Source: Afipia sp.
GTDB lineage: Bacteria; Pseudomonadota; Alphaproteobacteria; Rhizobiales; Xanthobacteraceae
Direction of reading: 5' to 3'
Length of the DNA: 33,172 nt
Assembly (NCBI GenBank): GCA_030652315.1
Contig: JAUSAX010000150.1
Span: forward strand, 1 to 33,172
Below, one piece after another: positions 8,527 through 15,517 of the stretch. Every line of letters starts with the position of its first letter. The stretch's first letter is position 1. The notes below the pieces were generated by a model. That model was not told the DNA's origin and made no database searches. It saw only the letters and a program-made list of their open reading frames with translations. The position numbers and the translations under genes were made by a program.

Positions 8527-10212
8527 ATGTTTCAATGGCGCCCTGACACCCGCGAAGCCGTCAAATCGATCGCAACCGACAGCATCACCGCCAACGTGAT
8601 GGTGGCCGACGCCAACCTCACCATCGTCTACATGAACAGCGCCGTCATGACGCTTCTGAAGGAAGCCGAGAGCGACATCCGCAAGGATCTGCCGCAGTTC
8701 AACACCGCCACCCTGATCGGCAGCAGCATCGACGTGTTTCACAAGAACCCCGCCCATCAGCGCAAGTTACTGGAGAATCTGAGCGTCACCCACCGGGCGA
8801 CGATCCAGGTGGGCGGCCGTTCGTTCGACCTCGTCGCAACGCCGCTGACGGACAAGGCCGGACGGCGCGCGGGCATCGTTGTCGAATGGGCGGATGCCGC
8901 GATCCGTTTGCAGAACCTCGCATTCGCGGCTCAGGCAGATGCGATCGGCAGGGCGCAGGCGGTGATCGAGTTCTGGATGGACGGCACTGTCCTCACCGCC
9001 AACGAGAACTTCCTGACCGCGATGGGTTATGCGCTGGCCGAGATTCAGGGCAAGCATCACAGCATGTTCGTCGAACCGGCTATGCGCGACAGCGCGGCAT
9101 ACCGCCAGTTCTGGGAGCAGCTGAATCGCGGCGAGTATCAGGCCGCGGAGTACAAGCGCGTCGGCAAGGGAGGCCGGGAGGTGTGGATTCTCGCCTCCTA
9201 CAATCCGGTGCTCGATCAGCGCGGCACGCCGTTCAAGATCGTGAAATTCGCAACCGACATCACGCAGCAGAAACTGCGCACCGCCGATCTCGACGGCCAG
9301 ATGAGCGCGATCAACCGGTCGCAGGCCGTGATCGAATTCGGGATGGACGGCACGGTCCTCGCCGCCAACGAGAACTTCTTGCGGACGCTCGGGTATAGCA
9401 TTGAGGAGATTCAAGGCCGCCACCACAGCATGTTCGTCGATCCGTCCGAACGCAACGACGCCGCGTATCGCGAATTCTGGGCCAAGCTCAATCGCGGCGA
9501 ATATCAGGCTGCCGAATACCGGCGCATCGGCAAGGGCGGACGCGAGGTGTGGATCCAGGCCTCCTACAATCCGATTCTCGATTTGAACGGCAAACCGTTC
9601 AAGGTCGTGAAGTACGCCACCGACACCACCGCGCAGGCCATCGCCCGCATGAAGAACGAGCATGTGCGCGGCATGATGGAGTCGGTTGCAGCCGGCGCCG
9701 AGGAACTGAATGCCTCGGTGCGGGAGATCGCCGAGGCGATGATGAAGTCGAAGGAGACCGCGACGACCGCTGTCGGCCGGGCGGAAGCGGCCGACGAACA
9801 GGCGCTGCGTCTCAGCACAGCTGCGGAATCGATGAGCGGCATCGTCCAGTTGATCGGCGACATCACCGGGCAGATCAACCTGCTGGCGCTGAACGCCACG
9901 ATCGAATCCGCGCGCGCGGGGGAAGCCGGGCGCGGCTTCGCCGTGGTTGCGGCGGAGGTGAAAAGTCTCGCCAATCAGGTCAAGCAGGCCGCCGACCGCA
10001 TCGGCGCCGAGATCCAGAACCTGAGCGGAATTTCGGGCGACGTGATCGGCGCGCTCGACGCCATCAAGCAGGCGATCCGGAGTGTCAGCGAGTATGTCAC
10101 GTCCACCGCTGCCGCGGTCGAGGAACAAAGCACCGTGACCGGCGAGATGTCCGCAAGCATGCAGCAGGCCGCCGTTGAGGCGGCCAGCATCGGGCGCAGC
10201 GCGACCGGATAA
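8527..10212 (+). CDS. Soluble chemoreceptor with three PAS domains (BdlA/Aer-like)
   Basis: A 561-residue protein without membrane segments. Order: an N-terminal PAS-like domain (about 10-130, with [10 protein letters not shown] and [12 protein letters not shown]), PAS A (about 139-260), PAS B (about 261-380), then a methyl-accepting signalling domain (about 385-561) with the hairpin motif [24 protein letters not shown] and B are tandem copies exactly 122 residues apart and share the EIQGxHHSMFV and [10 protein letters not shown] blocks. PAS-PAS-MCP without membrane anchors recalls P. aeruginosa BdlA and Aer-type sensors that bind FAD or haem. The C-terminal half of the signalling domain is short, and no CheR-docking pentapeptide is present. 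It follows the sensor globin gene and likely acts with it. Confidence 0.9.
   Translation: MFQWRPDTREAVKSIATDSITANVMVADANLTIVYMNSAVMTLLKEAESDIRKDLPQFNTATLIGSSIDVFHKNPAHQRKLLENLSVTHRATIQVGGRSFDLVATPLTDKAGRRAGIVVEWADAAIRLQNLAFAAQADAIGRAQAVIEFWMDGTVLTANENFLTAMGYALAEIQGKHHSMFVEPAMRDSAAYRQFWEQLNRGEYQAAEYKRVGKGGREVWILASYNPVLDQRGTPFKIVKFATDITQQKLRTADLDGQMSAINRSQAVIEFGMDGTVLAANENFLRTLGYSIEEIQGRHHSMFVDPSERNDAAYREFWAKLNRGEYQAAEYRRIGKGGREVWIQASYNPILDLNGKPFKVVKYATDTTAQAIARMKNEHVRGMMESVAAGAEELNASVREIAEAMMKSKETATTAVGRAEAADEQALRLSTAAESMSGIVQLIGDITGQINLLALNATIESARAGEAGRGFAVVAAEVKSLANQVKQAADRIGAEIQNLSGISGDVIGALDAIKQAIRSVSEYVTSTAAAVEEQSTVTGEMSASMQQAAVEAASIGRSATG
8941..9672 (+). repeat. Tandem 366-bp duplication encoding PAS A and PAS B
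   Basis: Unit 1 (8941-9306) and unit 2 (9307-9672) align in phase over 122 codons each, with no gap between them. Conserved blocks include the codons for [26 protein letters not shown] and GKGGREVWI. Divergence is moderate, mostly at third positions, so the duplication is not recent. Confidence 0.8.
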
Positions 10213-10246
10213 TTTTTGCCGTATCCGCGCCCCAAGGCAATCGCGA

Positions 10247-10260
10247 TTGATGCAGGTCAA
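10247..10260. promoter_or_regulatory. FNR/FixK-type box upstream of cytochrome c gene
   Basis: TTGATGCAGGTCAA matches nine of ten consensus positions (GTCAA instead of ATCAA). It is centred about 40 bases before the cytochrome ATG at 10294. A TATAGA at 10285-10290 would put the start at or just after the ATG, so either the transcript is leaderless, the true promoter differs, or the site acts otherwise. Confidence 0.55.
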
Positions 10261-10293
10261 CACGGTTCTCCGCGTAGGAGCCAGTATAGATGC

Positions 10294-10614
10294 ATGCCTG
10301 TCGCCCTGATTCTGAGTTTTGCGCTTTTTGCCTTCGCGATGACGAGTTCGGCCATGGCCGCCTCGCCCGCCGAACTGCGCGGACGCACCTTTGCGCAAAC
10401 GAACTGCGCACGCTGTCATTCGATCGATCGCTCCACGGCCAGCCCTCTTGCAATCGCGCCGCCCTTCAGAACGCTGCACAAGAAGTATCCCATCGATACA
10501 TTGGCAGAAGCCCTCGCCGAAGGCATCGATACCGGCCATCCCACCATGCCGATGTTCGTGCTCGAGCCCGATCAGATCAACGATCTGCTGTCGTTCCTGA
10601 AAAGCCTGAAATAG
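10294..10614 (+). CDS. Small periplasmic class I cytochrome c
   Basis: A 106-residue protein with an N-terminal signal peptide (about 1-23, ending SSAMAA). One haem c motif CARCH follows at about residues 40-44, and a distal HPTMPMF stretch supplies the likely axial Met. This is the pattern of short class I cytochromes c that shuttle electrons in the periplasm. The ATG at 10294 begins the signal peptide directly; the upstream open frame to a TTG at 10216 has no signal character. A GGAG at 10277-10280 is slightly far (13 bases). It lies 81 bases after the chemoreceptor gene on the same strand, with an FNR-like box in the gap, suggesting low-oxygen expression. The redox partner is unknown. Confidence 0.85.
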   Translation: MPVALILSFALFAFAMTSSAMAASPAELRGRTFAQTNCARCHSIDRSTASPLAIAPPFRTLHKKYPIDTLAEALAEGIDTGHPTMPMFVLEPDQINDLLSFLKSLK

Positions 10615-10681
10615 CTGTCTCACGCGCAAAACGGCGGGCATCGGCCTTGAAACGGCGCGGCAGGTGCGCGATGACTGGCGC

Positions 10682-11485
10682 ATGAACGACAATCAGAAGC
10701 CATTCGGCAGCTATGCTCCCAATGCCCTGCAGCGCGCGGTGATCGCCGCCGCGCACGGCTCAGGCCTCAAGCGCGGCGCGTTCCGACCCTGGCTGTCGCG
10801 GCTGGTTCATCTGTTTGGCTCCGGCCCGATCGACGCCACCTATCAGGGCGCGTCGTTCCGCCTGCACCACCTCGCCAGCGGGACTGAGCGCGGCGCGCTG
10901 TTCAATCCCGATTACAATCTGCCCGAGCTGGATTTTTTGCGCGAGCACGCGCCGCGCGGAGGCACCTTCGTCGATGTCGGCGCCAATGTCGGCACCTATG
11001 CGGTCGCGCTGGCCAAGCATGTCGGCGAGACCGGCCGCGTCATCGCCATCGAACCGCATCCGGTATCGAGCACGCGGCTCGCCTTCAACGCCCGCGCCTC
11101 GCAGCTGGGAAATCTTTCGCTGGTGGTCGCCGCGGCCGGCGACACCGAAGGCGAACTGATGATCGAGACCGACGGCGGCAATCTGGGCGCCAGCCACATT
11201 TCAGAGACCGGCGGCACCAGGGTGGCGGCGCACCGGCTGCTGACGATCCTGCGCGATGCCCGGATAGAGCGCGTCGATGCGCTCAAGATCGACGTCGAAG
11301 GTTATGAAGACCGCGTGCTGACGCCGTTCTTCCGTGAAGCGCCGGAGTCATTGTGGCCGCGTGCCGTCGCCATCGAGCATCTGGAGCGAAAAGAATGGCT
11401 GCACGATTGCATCAAGGACATGGTCGGCCTCGGCTACGGCATCGCGGGGAAGACGCGCAGCAACACGCTGCTGGTGCGCAGATAA
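10682..11485 (+). CDS. FkbM-family SAM-dependent methyltransferase
   Basis: A 267-residue protein with the FkbM methyltransferase fold. SAM-binding motif I is VDVGANVGTYA (about 93-103), followed by the acidic AIEPHP strand and the late LKIDVEGYE motif typical of the family. FkbM proteins O-methylate sugars or small metabolites, often in polysaccharide or glycolipid synthesis; the acceptor here is not deducible. An in-frame GTG lies at 10664, but the ATG at 10682 is simpler. No glycosyltransferase cluster is nearby, so it is an isolated gene. A palindromic element follows it. Confidence 0.85.
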   Translation: MNDNQKPFGSYAPNALQRAVIAAAHGSGLKRGAFRPWLSRLVHLFGSGPIDATYQGASFRLHHLASGTERGALFNPDYNLPELDFLREHAPRGGTFVDVGANVGTYAVALAKHVGETGRVIAIEPHPVSSTRLAFNARASQLGNLSLVVAAAGDTEGELMIETDGGNLGASHISETGGTRVAAHRLLTILRDARIERVDALKIDVEGYEDRVLTPFFREAPESLWPRAVAIEHLERKEWLHDCIKDMVGLGYGIAGKTRSNTLLVRR

Positions 11486-11519
11486 GCCTGACTCAGGTCC
11501 ATTGAATCAGATTCCATCC

Positions 11520-11591
11520 CCGCTCGTCCCCGCGAAGGCGGGGACCCAGACTTTTTGAAGACTGGATTCCCGCTGACGCGGGAATGAGCGG
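11520..11591. repeat. Intergenic palindromic element, GTCCCCGCGAAGGCGGGGAC family
   Basis: Two hairpin units face each other. One is GTCCCCGCGAAGGCGGGGAC (about 11526-11545) and the other ATTCCCGCTGACGCGGGAAT (about 11566-11585), bounded by CCGCTC (11520-11525) and GAGCGG (11586-11591), with CCAG/CTGG near the centre. It lies between the 3' ends of convergent genes. Confidence 0.75.
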
Positions 11592-11614
11592 AGAGGTCGT
11601 GTTTGTGTGATGAC

Positions 11615-11992
11615 CTACTTGAACACGGGCAGTACGAAGATCGCGACGCCGACCGCCATGGCCGCGGCGAACACCAGCGAGCGCGCGGTCGGCTGATTGT
11701 AGATGTACAGCAGCGCGTGGGCGATCCGCAGCAGGATATAGAGCACCGCAAGCACGTTCACCGTGTAAACCGGCGCACCCATGGTGAGTGCGATCACCAC
11801 CGCGGCCGCGAAGAACGGGAAAGTTTCCAGCGCATTCTGGTGCGCGGCATAGGCCCGCCGGTTTTTCGGCGGAAAATTCTCGTAATCTTCGCGCGGATAA
11901 CGGTTGTCGCTCTCGACACCGAGCTTGGCGTATTTCGCCAGCACGTAAGGCATCAGCGCGGCGATCAGGACGCACCAGTAGGCAAGCGGCAT
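11615..11992 (-). CDS. MAPEG-family membrane protein
   Basis: A 125-residue protein with four predicted membrane helices (about 3-20, 58-75, 77-97 and 104-123). The motifs ENFPPKNRRAYAAHQNALE (about 43-61) and NQPTARS (about 99-105) are typical of the MAPEG family (membrane-associated proteins in eicosanoid and glutathione metabolism). Bacterial members may have glutathione transferase or peroxidase activity, but most are uncharacterised. The ATG at 11992 opens directly into the first helix. It is convergent with the FkbM gene and divergent from the stress protein gene at 12147. Confidence 0.85.
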   Translation of the reverse strand: MPLAYWCVLIAALMPYVLAKYAKLGVESDNRYPREDYENFPPKNRRAYAAHQNALETFPFFAAAVVIALTMGAPVYTVNVLAVLYILLRIAHALLYIYNQPTARSLVFAAAMAVGVAIFVLPVFK

Positions 11993-12088
11993 TGAACGGT
12001 CCCCCGAATATCTTGCGTTAACCCTGTCTCCTTGGCCGCAGCCCCGCTGTCAATATGCGTGAAACCCCAACCACGCGCGGCCCGCGAC

Positions 12089-12113
12089 GGAACATAGCCT
12101 GCTCCCGCCCGTT
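12089..12113 (+). promoter_or_regulatory. EcfG-type general stress promoter
   Basis: GGAAC (12089-12093) and CGTT (12110-12113) are separated by exactly 16 bases, the consensus for the alphaproteobacterial general stress sigma factor EcfG. The expected start near 12120 leaves a leader of about 27 bases before the ATG at 12147. The downstream gene is a general-stress-type flavin protein, which fits. Confidence 0.7.
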
Positions 12114-12146
12114 GTCCTGATCAACAGACATCGAGGAAATGACCAC

Positions 12147-12635
12147 ATGACAGGCAGCACCGCGTCAAACGATACCGACCGCGTATGGAATCTTGCAGAG
12201 AAAATCTCCGTCGCCATGCTGGCGAGCTGGGACGGACAGAACCCGCATTCGCGCCCGATGAGCGCGCATATCGCACGCAATGAGAACGCGTTCTATTTTC
12301 TCGCCGACCGGCGCAGCCACAAGGATGACGACATCAGGAAATTCCCGACCGTCTGCCTCGCCTTTGCCGATGCCAGCGATCAGAAGTACGTCTCGATCAC
12401 CGGCGAAGCCTCGGTCTCCAACGACCGCGCCAAGATCAAGGAGCTGTGGACCACATGGGCCAAGGCATGGTGGCCGTCAGCGGACGATCCGAACATCTGT
12501 TTGCTGAAGGTTGTGCCGACGCAGGCCGAGTATTGGGACACGCCGGGCAAGATCATCAGTTCGATCAAGATGGCGGTTGCGGCCGCGACGGGCAATCGTC
12601 CCGACATCGGTGAGAACCGAAAGGTCGCGATGTGA
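12147..12635 (+). CDS. Pyridoxamine 5'-phosphate oxidase-like stress protein
   Basis: A 162-residue split-barrel protein of the general stress protein 26 type. Visible are the barrel strands VAMLASWDGQNPHSRPMSAH (about 22-41) and NAFYFLADRRSHKDDDI, and the WWPSADDPNICLLKV C-terminal stretch seen in this subfamily. Members bind FMN or F420-like flavins and are induced by stress, but usually lack proven PNP oxidase activity. An EcfG-type promoter precedes it, and GAGGA lies before the ATG. Its stop overlaps the start of the next small ORF by four bases, so the two are probably translated together. Confidence 0.85.
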   Translation: MTGSTASNDTDRVWNLAEKISVAMLASWDGQNPHSRPMSAHIARNENAFYFLADRRSHKDDDIRKFPTVCLAFADASDQKYVSITGEASVSNDRAKIKELWTTWAKAWWPSADDPNICLLKVVPTQAEYWDTPGKIISSIKMAVAAATGNRPDIGENRKVAM

Positions 12636-12970
12636 CGAAAGCATTCTCACAGCTCACCGGCGAGCCGGAGGAGATCCCGCCAGGCCAACCCGCGGAGCCG
12701 CCGCAGGAAAGTCCGCCGGGCAATCCGCGGCCTGAAGTCCCGCCGCCGATGCACGATCCGGTGGAGCCGGACTCGCCGCGCGAGCTTCCCCCGAACGCGC
12801 CCGATGAATTGCCAGTGCGCGGACCGAAAGGTCCGCGTACGCCTTATCCCGCGAACGATCCCGGCATCATCGATCTTCCCGGCTCCGACCCCGACGTCAA
12901 TCCTGGTGCACCGCAACTGCCGCCCGGCACGATGCGCATCTTGCAGCGACGTATGAGCGTCGTATCTTAA
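12632..12970 (+). CDS. Small proline-rich hypothetical protein
   Basis: A 112-residue, unrecognised protein with a very high Pro, Glu and Asp content and repeated PPG, EPP and ELP turns. It has no signal peptide, membrane segment or cysteine, and is probably unstructured. The start is a GTG at 12632 overlapping the TGA of the stress protein gene (12633-12635), a typical coupling arrangement. By position it would share the EcfG-type promoter. I recall similar conserved hypothetical proteins in Bradyrhizobium relatives, but no function is known to me. That it is a real gene is inferred from the tight overlap and the consistent bias of the frame. Confidence 0.65.
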   Translation: MTKAFSQLTGEPEEIPPGQPAEPPQESPPGNPRPEVPPPMHDPVEPDSPRELPPNAPDELPVRGPKGPRTPYPANDPGIIDLPGSDPDVNPGAPQLPPGTMRILQRRMSVVS

Positions 12971-13138
12971 CGTACATTCATTCTGGACGCGGCGATTCGC
13001 TGTGTTGCGCGAAATAGTTGATCCCGTTTTGTCTTCGCCACATTACCGCCTAATCACTATCCACTGATCACAGTTCACTTCGTTGCGACGGGCGACAGCT
13101 TTCCGGCTGCTTGGCTTTCTTCTCACCCCAGAGGCTCC

Positions 13139-15139
13139 ATGAAGAACATTCGACTCCTTCTGCTGACGACGACTGCGATCGCCGCCATTCAACTTTCGCA
13201 AGCGCCGGCGCACGCCGAGACGTCGTCGATCGTCGTCGCACAGGCCGCAGCACCTGCGGACCCGAACGCACCGAAGGCTCCGCCGAAGGCTGCTCCGCCC
13301 GCGCCTCCGAAGGCCGCGCCTGCGCCACCGCCAGCTCCCCCGAGAGCTGCGCCGCCGCCACCCGCACCTCCGAAGGCAGCACCACCTCCACCGCCTCCGC
13401 CGCGCGCTGCCCCGCCTCCGCCACCTGCGCCTCCAAAGGCAGCACCGCCTCCGCCACCCGCACCACCGAAGGCTGCTCCGCCGCCACCGCCAGCGCCTCC
13501 GAAGGCTGCGCCTCCACCACCGCCCGCGCCTCCGAAGGCTGCGCCGCCACCGCCAGCTGCGGCACCTAAGGCTGCCCCGCCGCCTCCGCCACCTGCGGCA
13601 GCTCCAAAGGCTGCGCCCGCGCCGACGACGGCACCTCCGCCGCCTCCGGCCGCGCGCCCCGCAACGCCGCCTCCGCCAGTACCCGGCACAGTTCCTGGCG
13701 CAGCACCTGCGCCATCGGGCGCGACACCGCCTGCCGGTGCGCCTTCGACTGCGCCTGCAACGCCACGTCCGCCGAATGCGCCTCCGGTTGCGCCCGGCGT
13801 GCGTGACGTGACGCCACCGCGACCTGACGGCGCACGTCCGCCAGCACCTGGCGCTGCGCCGGCGCCCACGACGCCACCCGCTGCAACGACGCCTGCCACT
13901 CCAGGCGCGACACCTCCCGCGACACCGGGTGCAACACCTCCTGCAACGCCCGGCGCAATTCCGCCTGCAACGCCGGGAGCCGCACCGGGCCAGCCGCCCG
14001 CTCCGGGACAGCCGGGATCAGGCGACCGACGCAGTCAGCGTCAGGGTCCACCGCCGGGAATGCCCGCAGGTACGCCGGTCGCGCCTGCAACTCTGCCGGT
14101 GGCCACGCCGCTGCCGCCGGCACCTGCAGTTCAGGCGACGCCGATCCCGATCCAGCAGCCGGGCACGCGTCCCACCGGACGGATGGATGACTTCCGTGGC
14201 CAGCGTCAGGAGCGGACGGAAGGCGGCCGCACCGTCATCACCGAACCGGGGCGCGTGATCGTGCGCGATCCGAACGGACAATCCTTCGTCCGTCACAACG
14301 ACGTCGATCGTTTCCGTTACGGCGCGCGCGACGTGCGCGTGACCCGTGACGGCAACGATACCCGCACCGTCGTGGTGCGGCCCAACGGCACGCAGATCAT
14401 CACGGTCAACGACCGCGACGGCCGGTTGCTCAGGCGCATCCGCCGTGACGAACGCGGCCGCGAGGTGATCATCATCGACAACCGGCGCGGACCCGGCTTC
14501 GGCGCCGGCCTGGCCGCCGGTGTGGTCGCCGGCGCCATCGGCGGCTACTTCGTGGCGCTGCCGCCGCCGGTGCTGCGCATTCCGCAGAACCGCTACATCG
14601 TCGAAGCAGAGGATGCGCCGCCGGAATTGATCTACGACACGATGATCGCCCCGCCGGTGGAGCGCATCGAGCGGCGTTATTCGCTCGATGAAATCCGCTA
14701 CAGCCCCTCGGTGCGCCAGCGCATGCCGAGCATCGATCTCGACAGCATCAACTTCGAGATCGGGTCGTGGGAGATTCCACCGGATCAGGCCGGAAAGCTG
14801 CAGGCCATCGCCGACGGTCTCAACCGCGCCATTCAGCGCAACCCGAGCGCGGTGTTCCTGATCGAGGGCCACACCGACGCGGTCGGCAACGACGTCGACA
14901 ACCTGTCGCTGTCGGATCGTCGCGCTGAATCGGCCGCCACGCTGCTGACCCAGCAGTTCAACGTGCCTGCGGAAAATCTCACATCGCAGGGCTACGGAGA
15001 GCAGTACCTGAAGGACCAGACGGATGGGCCGAGCCGCCTCAACCGCCGCGTCACCATCCGCAACATCACGCCGCTGCTGAACGGTGGTCAGGCCTCGCTG
15101 CCGCCACCGCCTCCGGGCACGGCGCCGCCGCGCCGCTGA
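13139..15139 (+). CDS. Proline-rich OmpA-family envelope protein
   Basis: A 666-residue secreted protein. Residues 1-26 are a signal peptide ending AHA. Residues about 40-345 are a Pro/Ala low-complexity stalk. Residues about 350-450 are a charged region of short beta-type repeats (VITEPGRVIVRDPNG style). A glycine-zipper-like hydrophobic stretch (about 453-475) follows. Residues about 535-645 are an OmpA/MotB peptidoglycan-binding domain with INFEIGSWEI and IEGHTDAVGNDVDN. The stalk probably spans the periplasm or the cell surface while the OmpA domain holds the cell wall. The ATG at 13139 has AGAGG upstream. A strong terminator follows the stop, so it is monocistronic. Length is driven by the stalk and likely varies between strains. 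Confidence 0.9.
   Translation: MKNIRLLLLTTTAIAAIQLSQAPAHAETSSIVVAQAAAPADPNAPKAPPKAAPPAPPKAAPAPPPAPPRAAPPPPAPPKAAPPPPPPPRAAPPPPPAPPKAAPPPPPAPPKAAPPPPPAPPKAAPPPPPAPPKAAPPPPAAAPKAAPPPPPPAAAPKAAPAPTTAPPPPPAARPATPPPPVPGTVPGAAPAPSGATPPAGAPSTAPATPRPPNAPPVAPGVRDVTPPRPDGARPPAPGAAPAPTTPPAATTPATPGATPPATPGATPPATPGAIPPATPGAAPGQPPAPGQPGSGDRRSQRQGPPPGMPAGTPVAPATLPVATPLPPAPAVQATPIPIQQPGTRPTGRMDDFRGQRQERTEGGRTVITEPGRVIVRDPNGQSFVRHNDVDRFRYGARDVRVTRDGNDTRTVVVRPNGTQIITVNDRDGRLLRRIRRDERGREVIIIDNRRGPGFGAGLAAGVVAGAIGGYFVALPPPVLRIPQNRYIVEAEDAPPELIYDTMIAPPVERIERRYSLDEIRYSPSVRQRMPSIDLDSINFEIGSWEIPPDQAGKLQAIADGLNRAIQRNPSAVFLIEGHTDAVGNDVDNLSLSDRRAESAATLLTQQFNVPAENLTSQGYGEQYLKDQTDGPSRLNRRVTIRNITPLLNGGQASLPPPPPGTAPPRR
13290..13620 (+). 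repeat. Coding tandem repeats of a PPPPPAPPKAA unit
   Basis: About nine degenerate copies of an 11-residue (33-base) unit; four consecutive copies (about 13413-13545) are identical at protein level. Codon choice varies among copies, so selection on the protein rather than recent slippage alone seems to maintain them. Confidence 0.75.
13888..13985 (+). repeat. Coding tandem repeats of a PPATPGA unit
   Basis: Four copies of a seven-residue (21-base) unit in the same protein, with the variants GATPPATP, GAIPPATP and GAAPG. It is a second, independent low-complexity array. Confidence 0.65.
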
Positions 15140-15156
15140 GGCAGACGCACACAAGG

Positions 15157-15189
15157 AAAACGGCCGGGAGCAATCCCGGCCGTTTTTTT
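15157..15189 (+). terminator. Intrinsic terminator of the OmpA-family gene
   Basis: The stem is AAAACGGCCGGGA (15157-15169) with TCCCGGCCGTTTT (15174-15186) and loop GCAA, followed by a T run to 15189. It lies 17 bases after the stop and could also serve the convergent DUF1127 gene. Confidence 0.9.
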
Positions 15190-15194
15190 GTTGG

Positions 15195-15458
15195 CTACGA
15201 GCGAAGCCGTCGCTCTAACATTTCAGTGGCATCGGTGAGGACGGAGTCGATCTCGCCGCGACAGACGCCAAAGTCCTTTAGATCGCGGTCGTTCAATCCA
15301 TGAAGCATCGATCGCACGACCTGACGTTCGCGATTGGCAATTGTGATCGCCACCCAATGATCGACCCGGCGCCCGATACGCCGCAGCAGAACAATAACCG
15401 TCCTTCGAAAACTGGATGTGATCGTTCTGGACGATCCAATGTGAGTCAGCATAGTCAT
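15195..15458 (-). CDS. DUF1127 small protein
   Basis: An 87-residue basic protein ending in the DUF1127 motif, here LHGLNDRDLKDFGVCRGEID (52-71). The N-terminal half has a helical arginine-rich stretch (RRTVIVLLRRIGRRV, about 18-32). Small DUF1127 proteins in alphaproteobacteria are linked to RNA turnover and phosphate or carbon metabolism; the role here is unknown. The start at 15458 is chosen because AAAGGA lies eight to nine bases upstream of it; the open frame runs on to 15524 only by chance, through a hairpin. It is downstream of the methyltransferase gene on the same strand (59-base gap) and convergent with the OmpA-family gene. Confidence 0.8.
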   Translation of the reverse strand: MTMLTHIGSSRTITSSFRRTVIVLLRRIGRRVDHWVAITIANRERQVVRSMLHGLNDRDLKDFGVCRGEIDSVLTDATEMLERRLRS

Positions 15459-15483
15459 TTGCTTGTTCCTTTGAATTTTACCG

Positions 15484-15515
15484 ATCGGGGCGACCAGCCA
15501 GCCGGCCGCCCCGAT
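15484..15515 (-). terminator. Hairpin after the SAM methyltransferase stop
   Basis: ATCGGGGCG (15484-15492) pairs perfectly with CGCCCCGAT (15507-15515) across a 14-base loop, starting two bases after the methyltransferase stop. There is no T run on the minus strand, so it may stabilise a 3' end or attenuate read-through into the DUF1127 gene rather than fully terminate. Confidence 0.45.
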
Positions 15516-15517
15516 GT

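Noticed and set aside
8767..10692. 641-codon open frame on the minus strand
   Set aside because: It lies opposite the chemoreceptor and cytochrome genes, has an Arg/His/Gly-rich shadow composition and no domain, and is explained by high-GC antisense frames.
12109..12125. TTGTCCTGATCAA considered as an FNR box before the stress protein gene
   Set aside because: The half sites are one base too close and the left half mismatches; the EcfG-type promoter explains the region better.
13189..13899. Glycine/alanine-rich 236-codon minus-strand frame resembling a PE-PGRS protein
   Set aside because: It is the reverse complement of the proline repeats (Pro codons read as Gly), so it is a compositional artefact.
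14018..15154. 378-codon minus-strand frame opposite the OmpA domain
   Set aside because: Antisense shadow; the sense strand carries a clear OmpA domain and terminator.
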